Shown here in pieces: positions 1 to 10,400 of a stretch of 64,000 bases of DNA. How positions within the stretch are numbered: the first letter of the stretch is position 1; each line of letters starts with the position of its first letter. Location of the stretch: the NCBI GenBank assembly GCA_027943245.1, contig JANDJZ010000007.1, positions 248,001 through 312,000 of the forward strand. Direction: 5' to 3'. The position numbers were made by a program, and so were the translations under genes. This DNA is from Acanthamoeba sp. SK_2022b. Its lineage: Eukaryota > Discosea > Longamoebia > Acanthamoebidae. Under the pieces are notes generated by a model. The model was not told where the DNA came from. It searched no databases and worked only from the letters and a program-made list of their open reading frames with translations.

Positions 1-240
1 TCACATGCCAACACATGACCCTACCTAAAATATTGTAAACTAAAAATTGCTGCACCTCCATACATACCTGCCATCTGGTCATGTCTGAGCAGGTGATGTT
101 GATGGCCTTCTTAGCATTGCTATATCACTGCATACACATACACGATACTCATGCACCTCGTTCACCATACAACTCACCATCTGTATGCTTTCACCATGCT
201 CATGCGAGCAAGAACATTTTTGACCGGCCAACAAAAAGCA

Positions 241-311
241 GCATCCGTGGTCCAGTGGCAAGATTTCCGCCTGCCACGCGGGAGACCCGGGTTCAATTCC
301 CGGCGGATGCA
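241..311 (+). tRNA. tRNA-Gly (anticodon GCC)
   Basis: A 71-nt cloverleaf. The acceptor stem is GCATCCG (241-247) paired with CGGATGC (304-310), followed by discriminator A311. The anticodon GCC is at 273-275. The T arm contains GGTTCAATTCC, the expected B box. There is no intron. It decodes GGC/GGU glycine codons. The CCA end is not encoded, as expected for a nuclear gene. Confidence 0.96.
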
Positions 312-318
312 TACCTCC

Positions 319-322
319 TTTT
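319..322 (+). terminator. Pol III T-run terminator of tRNA-Gly
   Basis: A TTTT run starts 8 nt after the mature 3' end of the glycine tRNA. Short T-runs of this kind end RNA polymerase III transcripts. Confidence 0.6.
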
Positions 323-391
323 GGGCTCGCATCCACACTGGCAGCGGTGCCGTTGGCCAGAAGTCCAAAATGTTGATTGGTGAGCACGCAA

Positions 392-473
392 GACATTGTG
401 GCCGAGTGGTTAAGGTGCCTCGCTGCTAACGAGGTGGGGTTTCCCCGCGCAGGTTCTAATCCTGCCAATGTCG
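392..473 (+). tRNA. tRNA-Ser (anticodon GCT)
   Basis: An 82-nt class II tRNA with a long variable arm. The acceptor stem is GACATTG (392-398) paired with CAATGTC (466-472), with discriminator G473 as usual for serine tRNAs. The anticodon stem is CCTCG/CGAGG (418-422/430-434) and the anticodon GCT is at 425-427. The T arm holds GGTTCTAATCC. There is no intron. It decodes AGC/AGU. It lies 80 bp downstream of tRNA-Gly on the same strand. Confidence 0.96.
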
Positions 474-481
474 ATCTATCC

Positions 482-485
482 TTTT
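482..485 (+). terminator. Pol III T-run terminator of tRNA-Ser
   Basis: A TTTT run begins 9 nt after the mature end of tRNA-Ser. It is the expected RNA polymerase III stop signal. Confidence 0.55.
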
Positions 486-1167
486 GCTGAGGCAGGGAAG
501 CTAGCTTCACATTTGGTTACCAATTTAGGTTACCCCATCTCAATTAGATCAATGGCTTAATTTGGAATAACTGCAAAGGTGATTCACTGATATGTGACTC
601 CTCACCCACGTTCCAAGATCTTGGATGCCAGACCATCACCTCATCTGCAGCACCATCAGAGGCCAACATGTCTGTAGAAAAATAAAGGACAATATGGCTC
701 TGCAAAAAGAAAAGCTGACAACAAAAAAAAGGTTACCACTTGCTTCACAATGATTTAATTGCACTTCAAAGAACAGGAAAAACTAGTACAAGCAACAGCA
801 GCCTGTACATAAGTGAAGGAAACTATATGTCCTGCCTTCCTCACCACTCACTTGTCAGACATTCCATTTCCCAAGAAAACATGGCAAGTTTGGATTTTTT
901 GAGGTTGGTGAGGTGTAAATTTCTTGGTTGAGAATTGAGGTGTACTGGCGGAAAGAGAGAAGAAGTTTACCACTGAACCCCTTCTTCTTCTGTTATGGCC
1001 ATTATTTCATCATGATGACATTATGGCCATACACCACCTGCCATTGGAGAAGGCCCACCTGTAGATAGGACGATACAAACAGGGCTACCATAAACAGAGT
1101 GTTGACCAGAGCAGTAGGAACTGAAGAGCTCATGGCTTGAAGGGAAAAATGTGCCATTGTCGTCACA
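486..1167. other. Non-coding interval between the tRNAs and ALG9
   Basis: The stretch is more AT-rich than the flanking gene. No open frame has recognisable family content or convincing splice-linked coding sequence. Its right end should contain the 3' untranslated region of ALG9, which reads leftward and stops at 1168. Nothing else can be supported here. Confidence 0.5.
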
Positions 1168-1835
1168 TCACGACCTGCTAAAGTGCTTCTTAGAGCGCAG
1201 GAGCACATAGCGGTCCCAGTGCGTCTTGCCGACGGAGAGGGGCGGAGGAACATAGAAGGCGCGGAAGAAGGGGTGAGAGGCGGCCGAGTTGATGAACGGG
1301 TGGGCGAAAATGGTCTCCCAGCGGTCCGTCTGCGCGGCATAGTGCGGCTCGCTCTGGCCCTCAAAGTCCAGGTCCACCAGGTAATGGCAGTCGCTTTCAT
1401 TAACCTGTATTGGCCGTCCAGTCCACGTCCAAATAAGCCAAGCTCAAGACGACAAGAAAAGGAGGGGAGGGGCAGCCCCACCGCTCAATAAAAGAAAGGG
1501 CGCGGGGCTGCGTACATAGCGCGACATCTCCTCCTGGTTTTGGTCGTTGAAGTCCTTGTGGATCACCTTGGACCCATCTGGCGGAGGAGAGTAGGGCCTG
1601 GGAAGCTCTCCCCGGAAGGACGACCTTTGTCGTGTCACACAGACGTTAGTGGTCTTCTTTTATCCGAGTAAGGGTTGGCTCGGTTGAGGTCAGGCCCACC
1701 TGATGAAGGAGACGTGGAACCGCGGGTCCGGAATCCAGAAGTTGGACGGGAAGCGATACCACTCCTTGCCCACGCAGATGTTCACTGGCACAACCAAGAG
1801 CGCGCTCTAGTGAGCAACTGGCACAGCGAGTGGAC

Positions 1836-1897
<62 letters not shown>

Positions 1898-3110
1898 GAG
1901 CTGGCACGGACTAGGACGGTAGGCGTACAGTCTCCAGGGAGCGGGAGGTTGGGGTCAGCGCCGTCCTTGAGTTCGTTGTGGTACAAGTGGTCGTACACGT
2001 GCAGTGGCGCCTCAAAGTTGATGCGCTAAGGGGCACAAGAATGAGGAGTTCGGATCAAACTTCAGGTTTGCGTGCAATAACAATGTGAATAAAAGTAGAG
2101 GGGGGGGGAACAAAACGATAAACCCGAAACAACGCAAAAAACACACGCACACGGGGGGTGCAAGACGTACGAGAGCGGCGATGCGGGAGGCCGAGAGGAC
2201 AACGAAGCCGATGCAGAAGAAGAAGGCCAGCGTGGCCAGCAACCTGCAGATGGGATGTCATGAGTTCTTTTGCTTTTAACGCCTCGCAAAAGTGCATGGC
2301 CTGCGAACCCCTTGTAGCGGCCGTTCTCCTTCTGGCGCGATTGGGAAGTCAAAGAGGAGAGGAGCGCTCGCAGCACGTCGAGAGCCAACACGAAGGTGAG
2401 GGCACCTATACAACAGAAAAGCCGCCGGCGTGTGCCAATAGATCAGCATACGCACACGCGCTTCGATATTTGTGGGAATGAGGAGCAGCAATACCGCCGA
2501 GGCAGATGAGTGGGTACATGACGAACATGAACCTTTCTTCCTTGTGAGGGAGCTTCAGCATGGCCTGCGCGTTGTTGCACAAATAATCGATTGAGGAAGG
2601 CGTCGTAGTAACAGGCGGAGATGAGCGAACGAGCGTTGCTCGTGGACGCACCGCGAGCCAAAGGTAGTAGGGAAGGAGATAGAAGAAGAGCGAGACAAAG
2701 TGGACATGAGCCAAGCCCTTTGACCATTTGCGGAACAAGAGTGCAGCCTGTGCGTGCACGCAACGAGTCGAATGGGTGTGAGACCAAGCCGACATGTTCA
2801 TCATTTGGGAGGGGCGAGGGCGGGCCCTACCGGCAGGGCGACGAGCGAGAGAACGAAAACGACGTTGAAGTTGAGGAAAAGGTTGATGAAGTAGAAAGGC
2901 CACTCCTCGACTCCATAGAGCTCAGATCCCTTCGGGGCGAAGACGTTGTAGTGCACGAGGTTCCACACCGCGATGAGGGGCGACCCGTAGTAGTGGTAGT
3001 CGACAGCCACTGAGGTCGACAGGAACACCGTCAGGCCCGTCAAGCCCCAGAGCAGCACCTGCCACCGCATCGTCAAACAACGAAAATCACACACTCGTGT
3101 GTGCTGTTCT

Positions 3111-3168
<58 letters not shown>

Positions 3169-4464
3169 AATGGTAGTGCAGCGACGAGTACCTTGAAGAA
3201 GCCAGCCTTAAGAAGGAGGTCGAGGCCGAGCGGTACGAAGACGACGGCAACAAAAGGCCAGCCCATGATCACCGCGAAGCAGGCCGAGAAGACGGCCAGG
3301 AAATAGCTGCCGGACAGCCAGAATCCAAACGAGAGCAGCACTACAGAGGAGCTTGAGGTTGAGCCACATGGTAGTGGAAATTGAGGGAGAGTTTGGACTG
3401 GAATTGAGGGAGGGAGCTTCACCTCCGTACATGGAGAGCGAAGACGGCAGATTGGAGGTGGAAGCGTGAAACATGCCGGCAGAGAACAGCAGGAACACAA
3501 AAGTGAAGAGGCCAACCCTGGCAGAAGGGAGGAAAGGCAAAGTCGCGAGGAGTGAGTTCCTCCGGCATTGAACCCGTCACTGTGCGCATACGTGTGTATG
3601 CGAGAAAGAGAGAAAGAGACCTTCCACCAAACTTCTTGGTGACTCCTCGGTAGAAGACGGCCTCGGAATAGGCGCAAAAAGCGCCGAGCGCACACCGGAT
3701 CATGATGAACACGGAAATCTGAAGTGGGCAAGCAAGGCCATTGGGGGGGGGGGGGTGAGCCGCTGAGGTGCCTACCAGAGCGAAATCTGATCGATGAAGA
3801 CGGGTGACAAGGAGGCGGGAGAGTCACCTTGTCGGCGAACCCCAGCAGGGTGAAGACCTTGCCGAGCGCAGCGTGAATGCCAGCGTAGGCGTAGGGACGC
3901 AACGCAAACTCGGGACTGTGCACCAAAAATCACCGCGTCGTTGTGGGTGGGCCGCGAGAGGGCGCTGAGCGAGGCTTCGCGAACACAGTGTACCTGTACT
4001 CCCAAGTCTGGAAGCCCCATCCGTAGAGCATGTAATGGGAGGGTTCCCAGTAGTTGAAGGTCTCGTCGCAATCGGACACGTTGTTCACAACAGCACCCAG
4101 CAGCCTTGGAGGAAAGGCGGCGCAGTTACGACACGCCTTAGCTGGAGCCGTGCAGAACAACTCTGGGGAAGATGGGCGGGGGCACCTAATGCAAAGGAAG
4201 GAAAGCACCACGGTCTTGAGACGAAAGACAACATAACCGTCATCTGGCAGTGGAGCATCTCGCTCACCAGGCAGATTGGTGGCACCTAAAGAGCGAAAAA
4301 GAACAGTGTAAGAGAGGACTTCTTCTTGTTGTTGTTGTTGTTCGCCCCTCAGTAGAATAATCTTTACCTAATTTTAGTGCCGATTTTTTGTTGATTACTC
4401 TTGATTTTTTGGGCTCTTCCTCGCCCTTCTTGCGGCGCACCGGTCCCGCGCCCTTGTTCGACAT
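1168..4464 (-). CDS. ALG9: ALG9 alpha-1,2-mannosyltransferase (dolichol pathway)
   Basis: A multi-exon gene for the ER membrane enzyme that adds alpha-1,2-mannose from dolichyl-phosphate-mannose to the lipid-linked N-glycan precursor. Phase-checked first exons are 4464-4368, 4285-4186, 4104-3994 and 3915-3828. Together they give a basic cytosolic N-terminus, then CDETFNYWEPSHYMLYGWGF and, across a splice, WEYSPEF, the hallmark of the GT22 family. Later exons carry DYHYYGSPL, NVFAPKGSELYGVEEWPF, HKEERFMFVMYPLICLGG, VGKEWYRFPS, NDQNQEEMSRYV and RAFYVPP, all in ALG9 order, with hydrophobic membrane segments between. The C-terminal exon ends LRSKKHFSRS then TGA (1168-1170). Two introns carry (CA/TG)n. 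The start codon lies only six bases from the poly(A) end of an inserted LINE, so the native promoter is displaced or absent. Identity is secure; the middle exon borders are approximate. Confidence 0.92.
1837..1895. repeat. (AC)n microsatellite in an ALG9 intron
   Basis: About 59 bp of perfect AC dinucleotide. It reads as (TG)n in the sense of the minus-strand ALG9 transcript. It sits between the exon ending near LPLPGD and the exon beginning NICVGKEW. Confidence 0.95.
3112..3165. repeat. (AC)n microsatellite in an ALG9 intron
   Basis: About 54 bp of perfect AC repeat, (UG)n in the sense RNA, between two membrane-segment exons of ALG9. Confidence 0.95.
3743..3755. repeat. G13 homopolymer in an ALG9 intron
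   Basis: Thirteen consecutive G on the plus strand, C13 in the ALG9 transcript. It lies inside an intron upstream of the acceptor for the exon that starts ISVFIMIRCALGAF. Confidence 0.85.
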
Positions 4465-4470
4465 TCTCAC

Positions 4471-7400
4471 TTTTTTTTTTTTTTTTTTTTTTGGTGCGGA
4501 CAGGGAGGAGCCCCACTTGGGGTCTAGGGCGATTGGCCCCCTCCCTGCGTCCTGGTAAATTCCTGGTTTTTACGTTATGCCTTTGCGGGTATTGTTGGCT
4601 GCTTTTCTGACCACGATCGCGCCTTCTCTGTGTACGTGCCACATTTTCCGAGCGTATTGACATACTGTGTGGAGCACTTCCCTAATGCAGTTGTCGACTG
4701 CTGTCTTGGGGACACCCCACATGCGCATGGCTTGCTTAAGGGCTAAGGGGCAGAAGCCTAGCGCCCCCATATTCCCGTTGTATTTAGCGAGCGCTGATCG
4801 TGGGTCAGTGGGGTCCAGTGTTTCTACTGGCCCTTCTCCAAACCATAAAGTGATGTCGTTGGGTCGGATTTGCTTGTTCTCGGATGTTGCGAGGATGTGT
4901 TCGACGATTTCCTGATTGCGGGTATTTCGTAGGTGTTGTGTTGCCTGGCATTCCGTATAGACATGGTGGTGCATGTCCTTGTGTCCTGGTCTGGGAGGCT
5001 CCTGGATCAGTATAGCTGTGTCTTCCCCGCACGGTGCGGCCTTGGTGCACAGGTGGCATTCCTGTGTGCTGTAGACTCTCTTGTTGAGGCGCCAGGTTTC
5101 AGCCTGCGGTCCGTCCGGCTCAGCTCTGGCTACCCATACGTTGTTGTTGCCAGTCCTATCCCAGTACAGGTGCATGCGTTCAGCATTGGGGGCTTGCGAT
5201 TTGAATCTAGCTTTAAGTGCCCATAGGTTGAGTCCCCTGTCTCCTTTACCTCCTTGTACTACAGATCTGGTGTAGTCCGTGTGTTTGTCGCGGAGGTATT
5301 CCCCTCTAGATTTGTGTGCACTTTGTTTGGCTTTGATAGTGTTGGTGTGGTTGAGGTTGATGATGTCTTTGAGCCCTGACTCCACCAGCCCACCTGTTGT
5401 GTTGATGAGCACCATTCTGTCTAGTGCACTAGAGCTGTTGTAGTGGTAGACAGAGGTTGGTTGGGTCCTGGCTTCTGTGGCTAGGCGGTCTGCTTCTATG
5501 TTGCCTGCCACTATGTCACTGTAGTCTGCACCATGCCAGTCCTTGATGGCTTTGATCTTTCCTTCCCATTTGGCCAGATCACTGCCACCGATCTCCTGGA
5601 ATTTGGCAGTTTTCCTGTCAATGTGGCTGGGTATGTAGGTGAAGAGGGTGTTAAGTTTGGCTTTTTTCCTGAGTTTGATGTGTGTGAGGGCTGCTCTGAT
5701 GATGCTGCGGCCTTCAGTGTTGGCTTGGTGGCTGGCTTTCCATTTGCCAAAGTTTTCTATGGCAGAGATGGCACTGGTGCAGTCTGTGATGATTTCCAGG
5801 TTGATGTTGGTGGGTGCCATTTGTAGGGCCATGAGTATGGCCACAAGTTCTCCAGTGAAGGACGACTGGCCATGCTTTATGAGTACTCTTCTTTGGAGGT
5901 GGGCGTGGTTGCCTGCATAAACTGCAGCTGTGGAGATGCCATCTTTGTATCCTCCATCTGTCCACATTCTCATGGTGTTGGTGGCGTAGTTGATGTGGTG
6001 CAGGCCTTCTGTATCTGCCAGTACCAGCTTGTTGGTGGGTAGGTTTGTGCGTTCCTTGATGTTGTGTTTGTTTATGAGTTTGAGTTTGTTGACCAGCTCC
6101 TCAATGTCCTCAGCATTGGCTTTGCTGGGCAGGTGGACCATCTCACAGTACTTTTTTAGGAGGTCGGGTTGTTGGGGTAGGAGCTTCCATCTTGTTATCC
6201 CCAGCTTGTATAGTTTCTGTATGGTCATGTTGTTGCTGTTGCAGCCTACATGGATGAAGTTAGGGTCCACCATGTTGATGACAGGTACGATCCTTGCTGT
6301 CTGCAGGGCTGTCTGCCACCTCCCCAGGGTGTTGCTAGGGCTTGGGAGGTTGGTCATGCTGGCTAGGATAGTGTCTGTTGCAACTGTGTTCGTGTTGAGC
6401 ATGTTTGTGGTGCTGCTGATGTTGATGAATTGGGCTTTGCTGTGGAGGTCGAGCAGTCCTAGTCCCCCTTCATTTTTTTTGAGGAACATGGGTTCGCTGT
6501 CATAGCGCCTGGCCAGTCCCAATTTTTGTTTCAAGGCGTTAGCCATCTGTCTGTTGATGTGCAGTAGTGTTTCTTTGCTGTAGGGTACTGCATGTAGGCT
6601 ATATGCTACCACTGCTATGGCCGTGGCATTGAGTACTGAGGCCATGAGGTCAGCTGGTAGGCGTTTGCCCTTCAGCATAGCCAGGCAGGCTGTTACTTTA
6701 TTCTTAGTCTCAGTTATCTGTCTGTCCCAGTTGAGTGTCAGGCTGATCCATATTCCTAGGTACTTGTAGTGTTCGTCTGGTCCAATTTTGCTTATATGGC
6801 TGTCGTGGTATTTAAGGTTGTGTGACTGGTCTGGGGCGTTTGTGGTGTAGCCTGACTTGCTGGTGTTAATCTGGAGGTTGTGGTGGTCGTAGTATAGTGT
6901 GAGTTTCTCAAAGGTGCTGTCTATGTCTGCCTTGTTTCGCCCTAGGAGCACTATATCATCACAGTATGCCAGTAGGGCCAATCTGAATTGGCTGGCAAAG
7001 GTGTACCCTGCTCTTCGATCTTCTTCTATCCATTTTAGCAATGGGTTGAGGAAGATGATGAACAGTAGGGGTGAGAGGCCATCTCCTTGGCGGACCCCTT
7101 TAGAGTATGGTATTTTTTTTGTGAGTGTGTTGTTGATCTTCAGTTGTACAGTGCTGTTGAGGTAAATATTTTTGATTGCTTTGATGAAGCTGTCATTGAC
7201 TCCGTGCAGTGCTAGTACCTTGAGTAGGGCATTATGTGAAACGCTGTCATAGGCTTTACTGAGGTCTATGTAGGCTAGGTGTATCTCTTTATTGCGTTGG
7301 TGGCTGTCCTCTATAGCATCTGTAAGTGCTCTAATACAGTTTTGGCTGGAGTGGCCTGGTCTAAAACCGTTCTGGAGCTTGCTGAGTACTGTTTTGTTGA

Positions 7401-10400
7401 AGGCTTTGTACAGTCTGTTTGTGAGGATGCTTGTGTAGAGTTTGTACTGGACTTGTAGGAGTGTGATGGGTCTATAGTTTCCAGGGTGTGCCTTGTCTCC
7501 TTCTTTATAGATGAGGGTGATGGCTGCCTCCTTCCAGCTGTCAGGTATATGTTCTCCCCTGAGGCACCTGTTGAATATGTGGACTAGTATTTCTATGTGC
7601 AAATCAGGTAGGGCTTTGAGCGCTGCTGCAGGTATCCCATCTGTTCCAGGCGTCGTGTTTTTCATATCTTTTATTGTGTTTTTCACCTCTTCTATAGTGA
7701 TTGTTTGGCTGAGAAGGCTGTTATGTTTGGTACTGATCTGTTGGATGTGTTCTGTCCAGGGTTCGGGTCCTTGTTGGTCTGGTGTGCTTGTGAAGAGCCT
7801 ACCCCACCAGTTGGCAAATTCGTTTTTTATTGTGTCCTCATCGGTATGGTATTGTACGGTGCCATTGTGTGGTGTCCTAACTGCCCTGATACATTGTTGG
7901 GCTTGTTTTTGGGTGCCTAGAAGTCTCCAGAAGTCCCTGTGGTTAGAGTGTCCCGCTTCTACCAGTTTATTTGCAAACCTGCATGCATTGCTGCGGGCCA
8001 TCTCATTTTGGCTCTTTTTAATTGTTTTAGACAGGGCCTTGCGGCGTTCCATAAGCATGGTCATTGATTTCTCAATCTGTGGGACGCTGTAGACAGTGGG
8101 TACTGTAATTTCTTCTCCCAAGAGTCTTATTCGGGTGCCCGCTCCTAGGTCTGGTGCGCTCCTGTGTCTGAGCGAGTGGGCCAGCGCGTTGATAGCTTTT
8201 GTGATGTCACGGCGGTATTTCTTGGATTCAGCGTCTGCGGCATTCCAGAATGGTACTGGTGCTTTGCCTATGGTTTTGGGTATCACTTGGTCTAGGGCGA
8301 TGTTTATGTCTTTTGTGAGTTCATTGTGGGCGCCCTGTACGTTTATGGGTGTTAGATCTGTACTTGCATCTCTTCTTTGTTGTGCAAGTGCTGCCAGTTG
8401 GTGCTTCAGTTCAGCTTTCTCCTTGTCTCCGTTGAGTTTGTATGTGGGTCGGGTGTCTGGGCGGGTGGGTGGTGTGCGGGTCTGGTGTCTGGGAGTGTCT
8501 GTGGTGAAGGTTACGCTGATCAGGTCGTGATCTGTATTTATAGGTGCTGGTTGGATGTCTGTGTGTGTGACCCTTCTGCTCATGTATTTGTTGGTCAGGC
8601 AGTAGTCTATGCGTGTGGTTGTGATGCGCGGCTGTGTTTTGTTTTTTTTGGGTTTTTTGAGTTGTCGGAAGGTGTGTTTATTACATTGTGGGTTCATTTC
8701 ACGATGTATGTCAACGACTCTTTTTGTGTTGACAAGGTCCCAGATAGCTCTATATTGTTTTTGGCGGCTTGTCCTACCATAGTTTGTCCATTTTTCGCCT
8801 GGTGACAGTGTTGCGTTCCAGTCTCCGATTAGTGCAAACGGGGTCTTGTTGCTAGTGTTTTGTATAATGCGGGGGATGTGTTCGCTGATGAATTTGTTGT
8901 TTTTTACTTCATTACCAGATGGTGCATAGATGTTGTAGAAGTTGATGTCTTGGCCGGCGCCTCTGATTGAGAGGCGGTGTAGCCTGGCCATGTTTTTTCC
9001 ATTGGTTTTGGTGGTATTGTGTATAGTGGTGCGGCACACCAACTCCTCTTTTATTATGTATGCAGTCCCGCCTCCTGGCTTGATCCTTGTGGGAGTGCTT
9101 TTATAGGGTTGTTGTCGGGTCCCTTTGGATCTCCTGTGGGCCACTGTCGCCAGTTTAGATTTAAGGTTCCAGAGAATCGAGAATCCGTGGCTGGTTGCTG
9201 CTCTTTCTAGCTCAACGGGATATTCTTCGCTCCACCTACCTACTTCTTGGAGGGCTGCTATGTCCCGGTTATTAGTTTTCATGGCTTGACATAGCATGGG
9301 GATCTCTCGCCAGTTTTTCCTGATGTTGAGTGAGATAAGCGTGATGGCTGTTGCCATTGCCGTGTTGGTGTTAGTTGATCCCCCATTGGTGCCGGCTGCT
9401 TCCACTCCTGGTAGGTGTAAGAGTAGTAGGCTAAGCGTTACCAAAGACCATATTATTTGCTGGTGGTAGAGTGCTGAGTGCGGGGGTGTTGCTGGGTTAG
9501 TGCTCTCGATCCTTCTCTTTTTTTTTTTGTATGCTTGGGTGATTGGTATTGTAGTATGTGTGTGTCCTTGGGTCTCTTTCCATTTGAATAGGATGTTAAG
9601 GTGTCGTGTGTCATCAATTAGGGCTTTATTGGGTTTCTTGTAGCAAGTGTTTGCTGCTACGGTAGGGAGACCCAGTAATACTAGTGCTACGAGGAGGGCC
9701 CAATTGATGTTACTTTTTTGGTGCAGGCGGGGACGGGTTGGCTTGGTTCTGACCTGGGTGTGTCTGTCAGGTGCGCTTCGGGAAGTTCTGTACCAGTAGG
9801 CGTGCATTCTGGTTGCATTCAGCCATTGCTGCGGTGTTACTGGCTCTCCTATCGGCTTGTCTCTGGAGGCAGGTTTGTTGGGCTGCTGCTCTGGCTGCTT
9901 GTCTGGTGGCCACTCCTGCCTGGCGCTTGAGGTCTGCTTCACATTCTTCCTCAGACTTGGCCCTGGTGACTGAGACACACTTGCCATTGAAGCTTTTTTT
10001 TCCTGAGTATTTGTGTGTATGCGTATTAGTAGGTGAGTGTTGATGTCGTTGGGGGGTGTGGGTTTTGTACCATTCAGTTTGATTGCTTGGGTTAGGCTTT
10101 TCGCTGTTTTAAACTGGATGGTGATCCACAGTGCCATCCTCCCATCGGGTAGCTTACCATAGTGATGGTCGATGATCTCTCCACATTTTTTTCCAAAGTA
10201 CTGGGTGACCCCGCGCCTTGAGGTGGTTTCTGCCAGGCCAGAGACATAGACACGGTGTTCTGCTTGCCTGAGGCTCTCCTTCCAAGGGCTGATGCTGAGT
10301 TCCTTGCCGAAAAGTACTATCTTGTACAGTGCGCACAGCTTGCTCGCAAGGGCCGCATCGTCGAGCGTGACAGTCCAGGTCCCTGGTACGACCATGCTGA

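Noticed and set aside
79..510. Overlapping short open frames on both strands across the tRNA genes
   Set aside because: They run through two well-formed tRNAs and have no family content.
1646..1998. Frames encoding poly(Thr-His) or poly(Cys-Val)
   Set aside because: They are translations of the AC/GT microsatellite in an ALG9 intron; the same applies to similar frames at 3097, 12741, 51574, 53492, 54153, 61057 and 63079.
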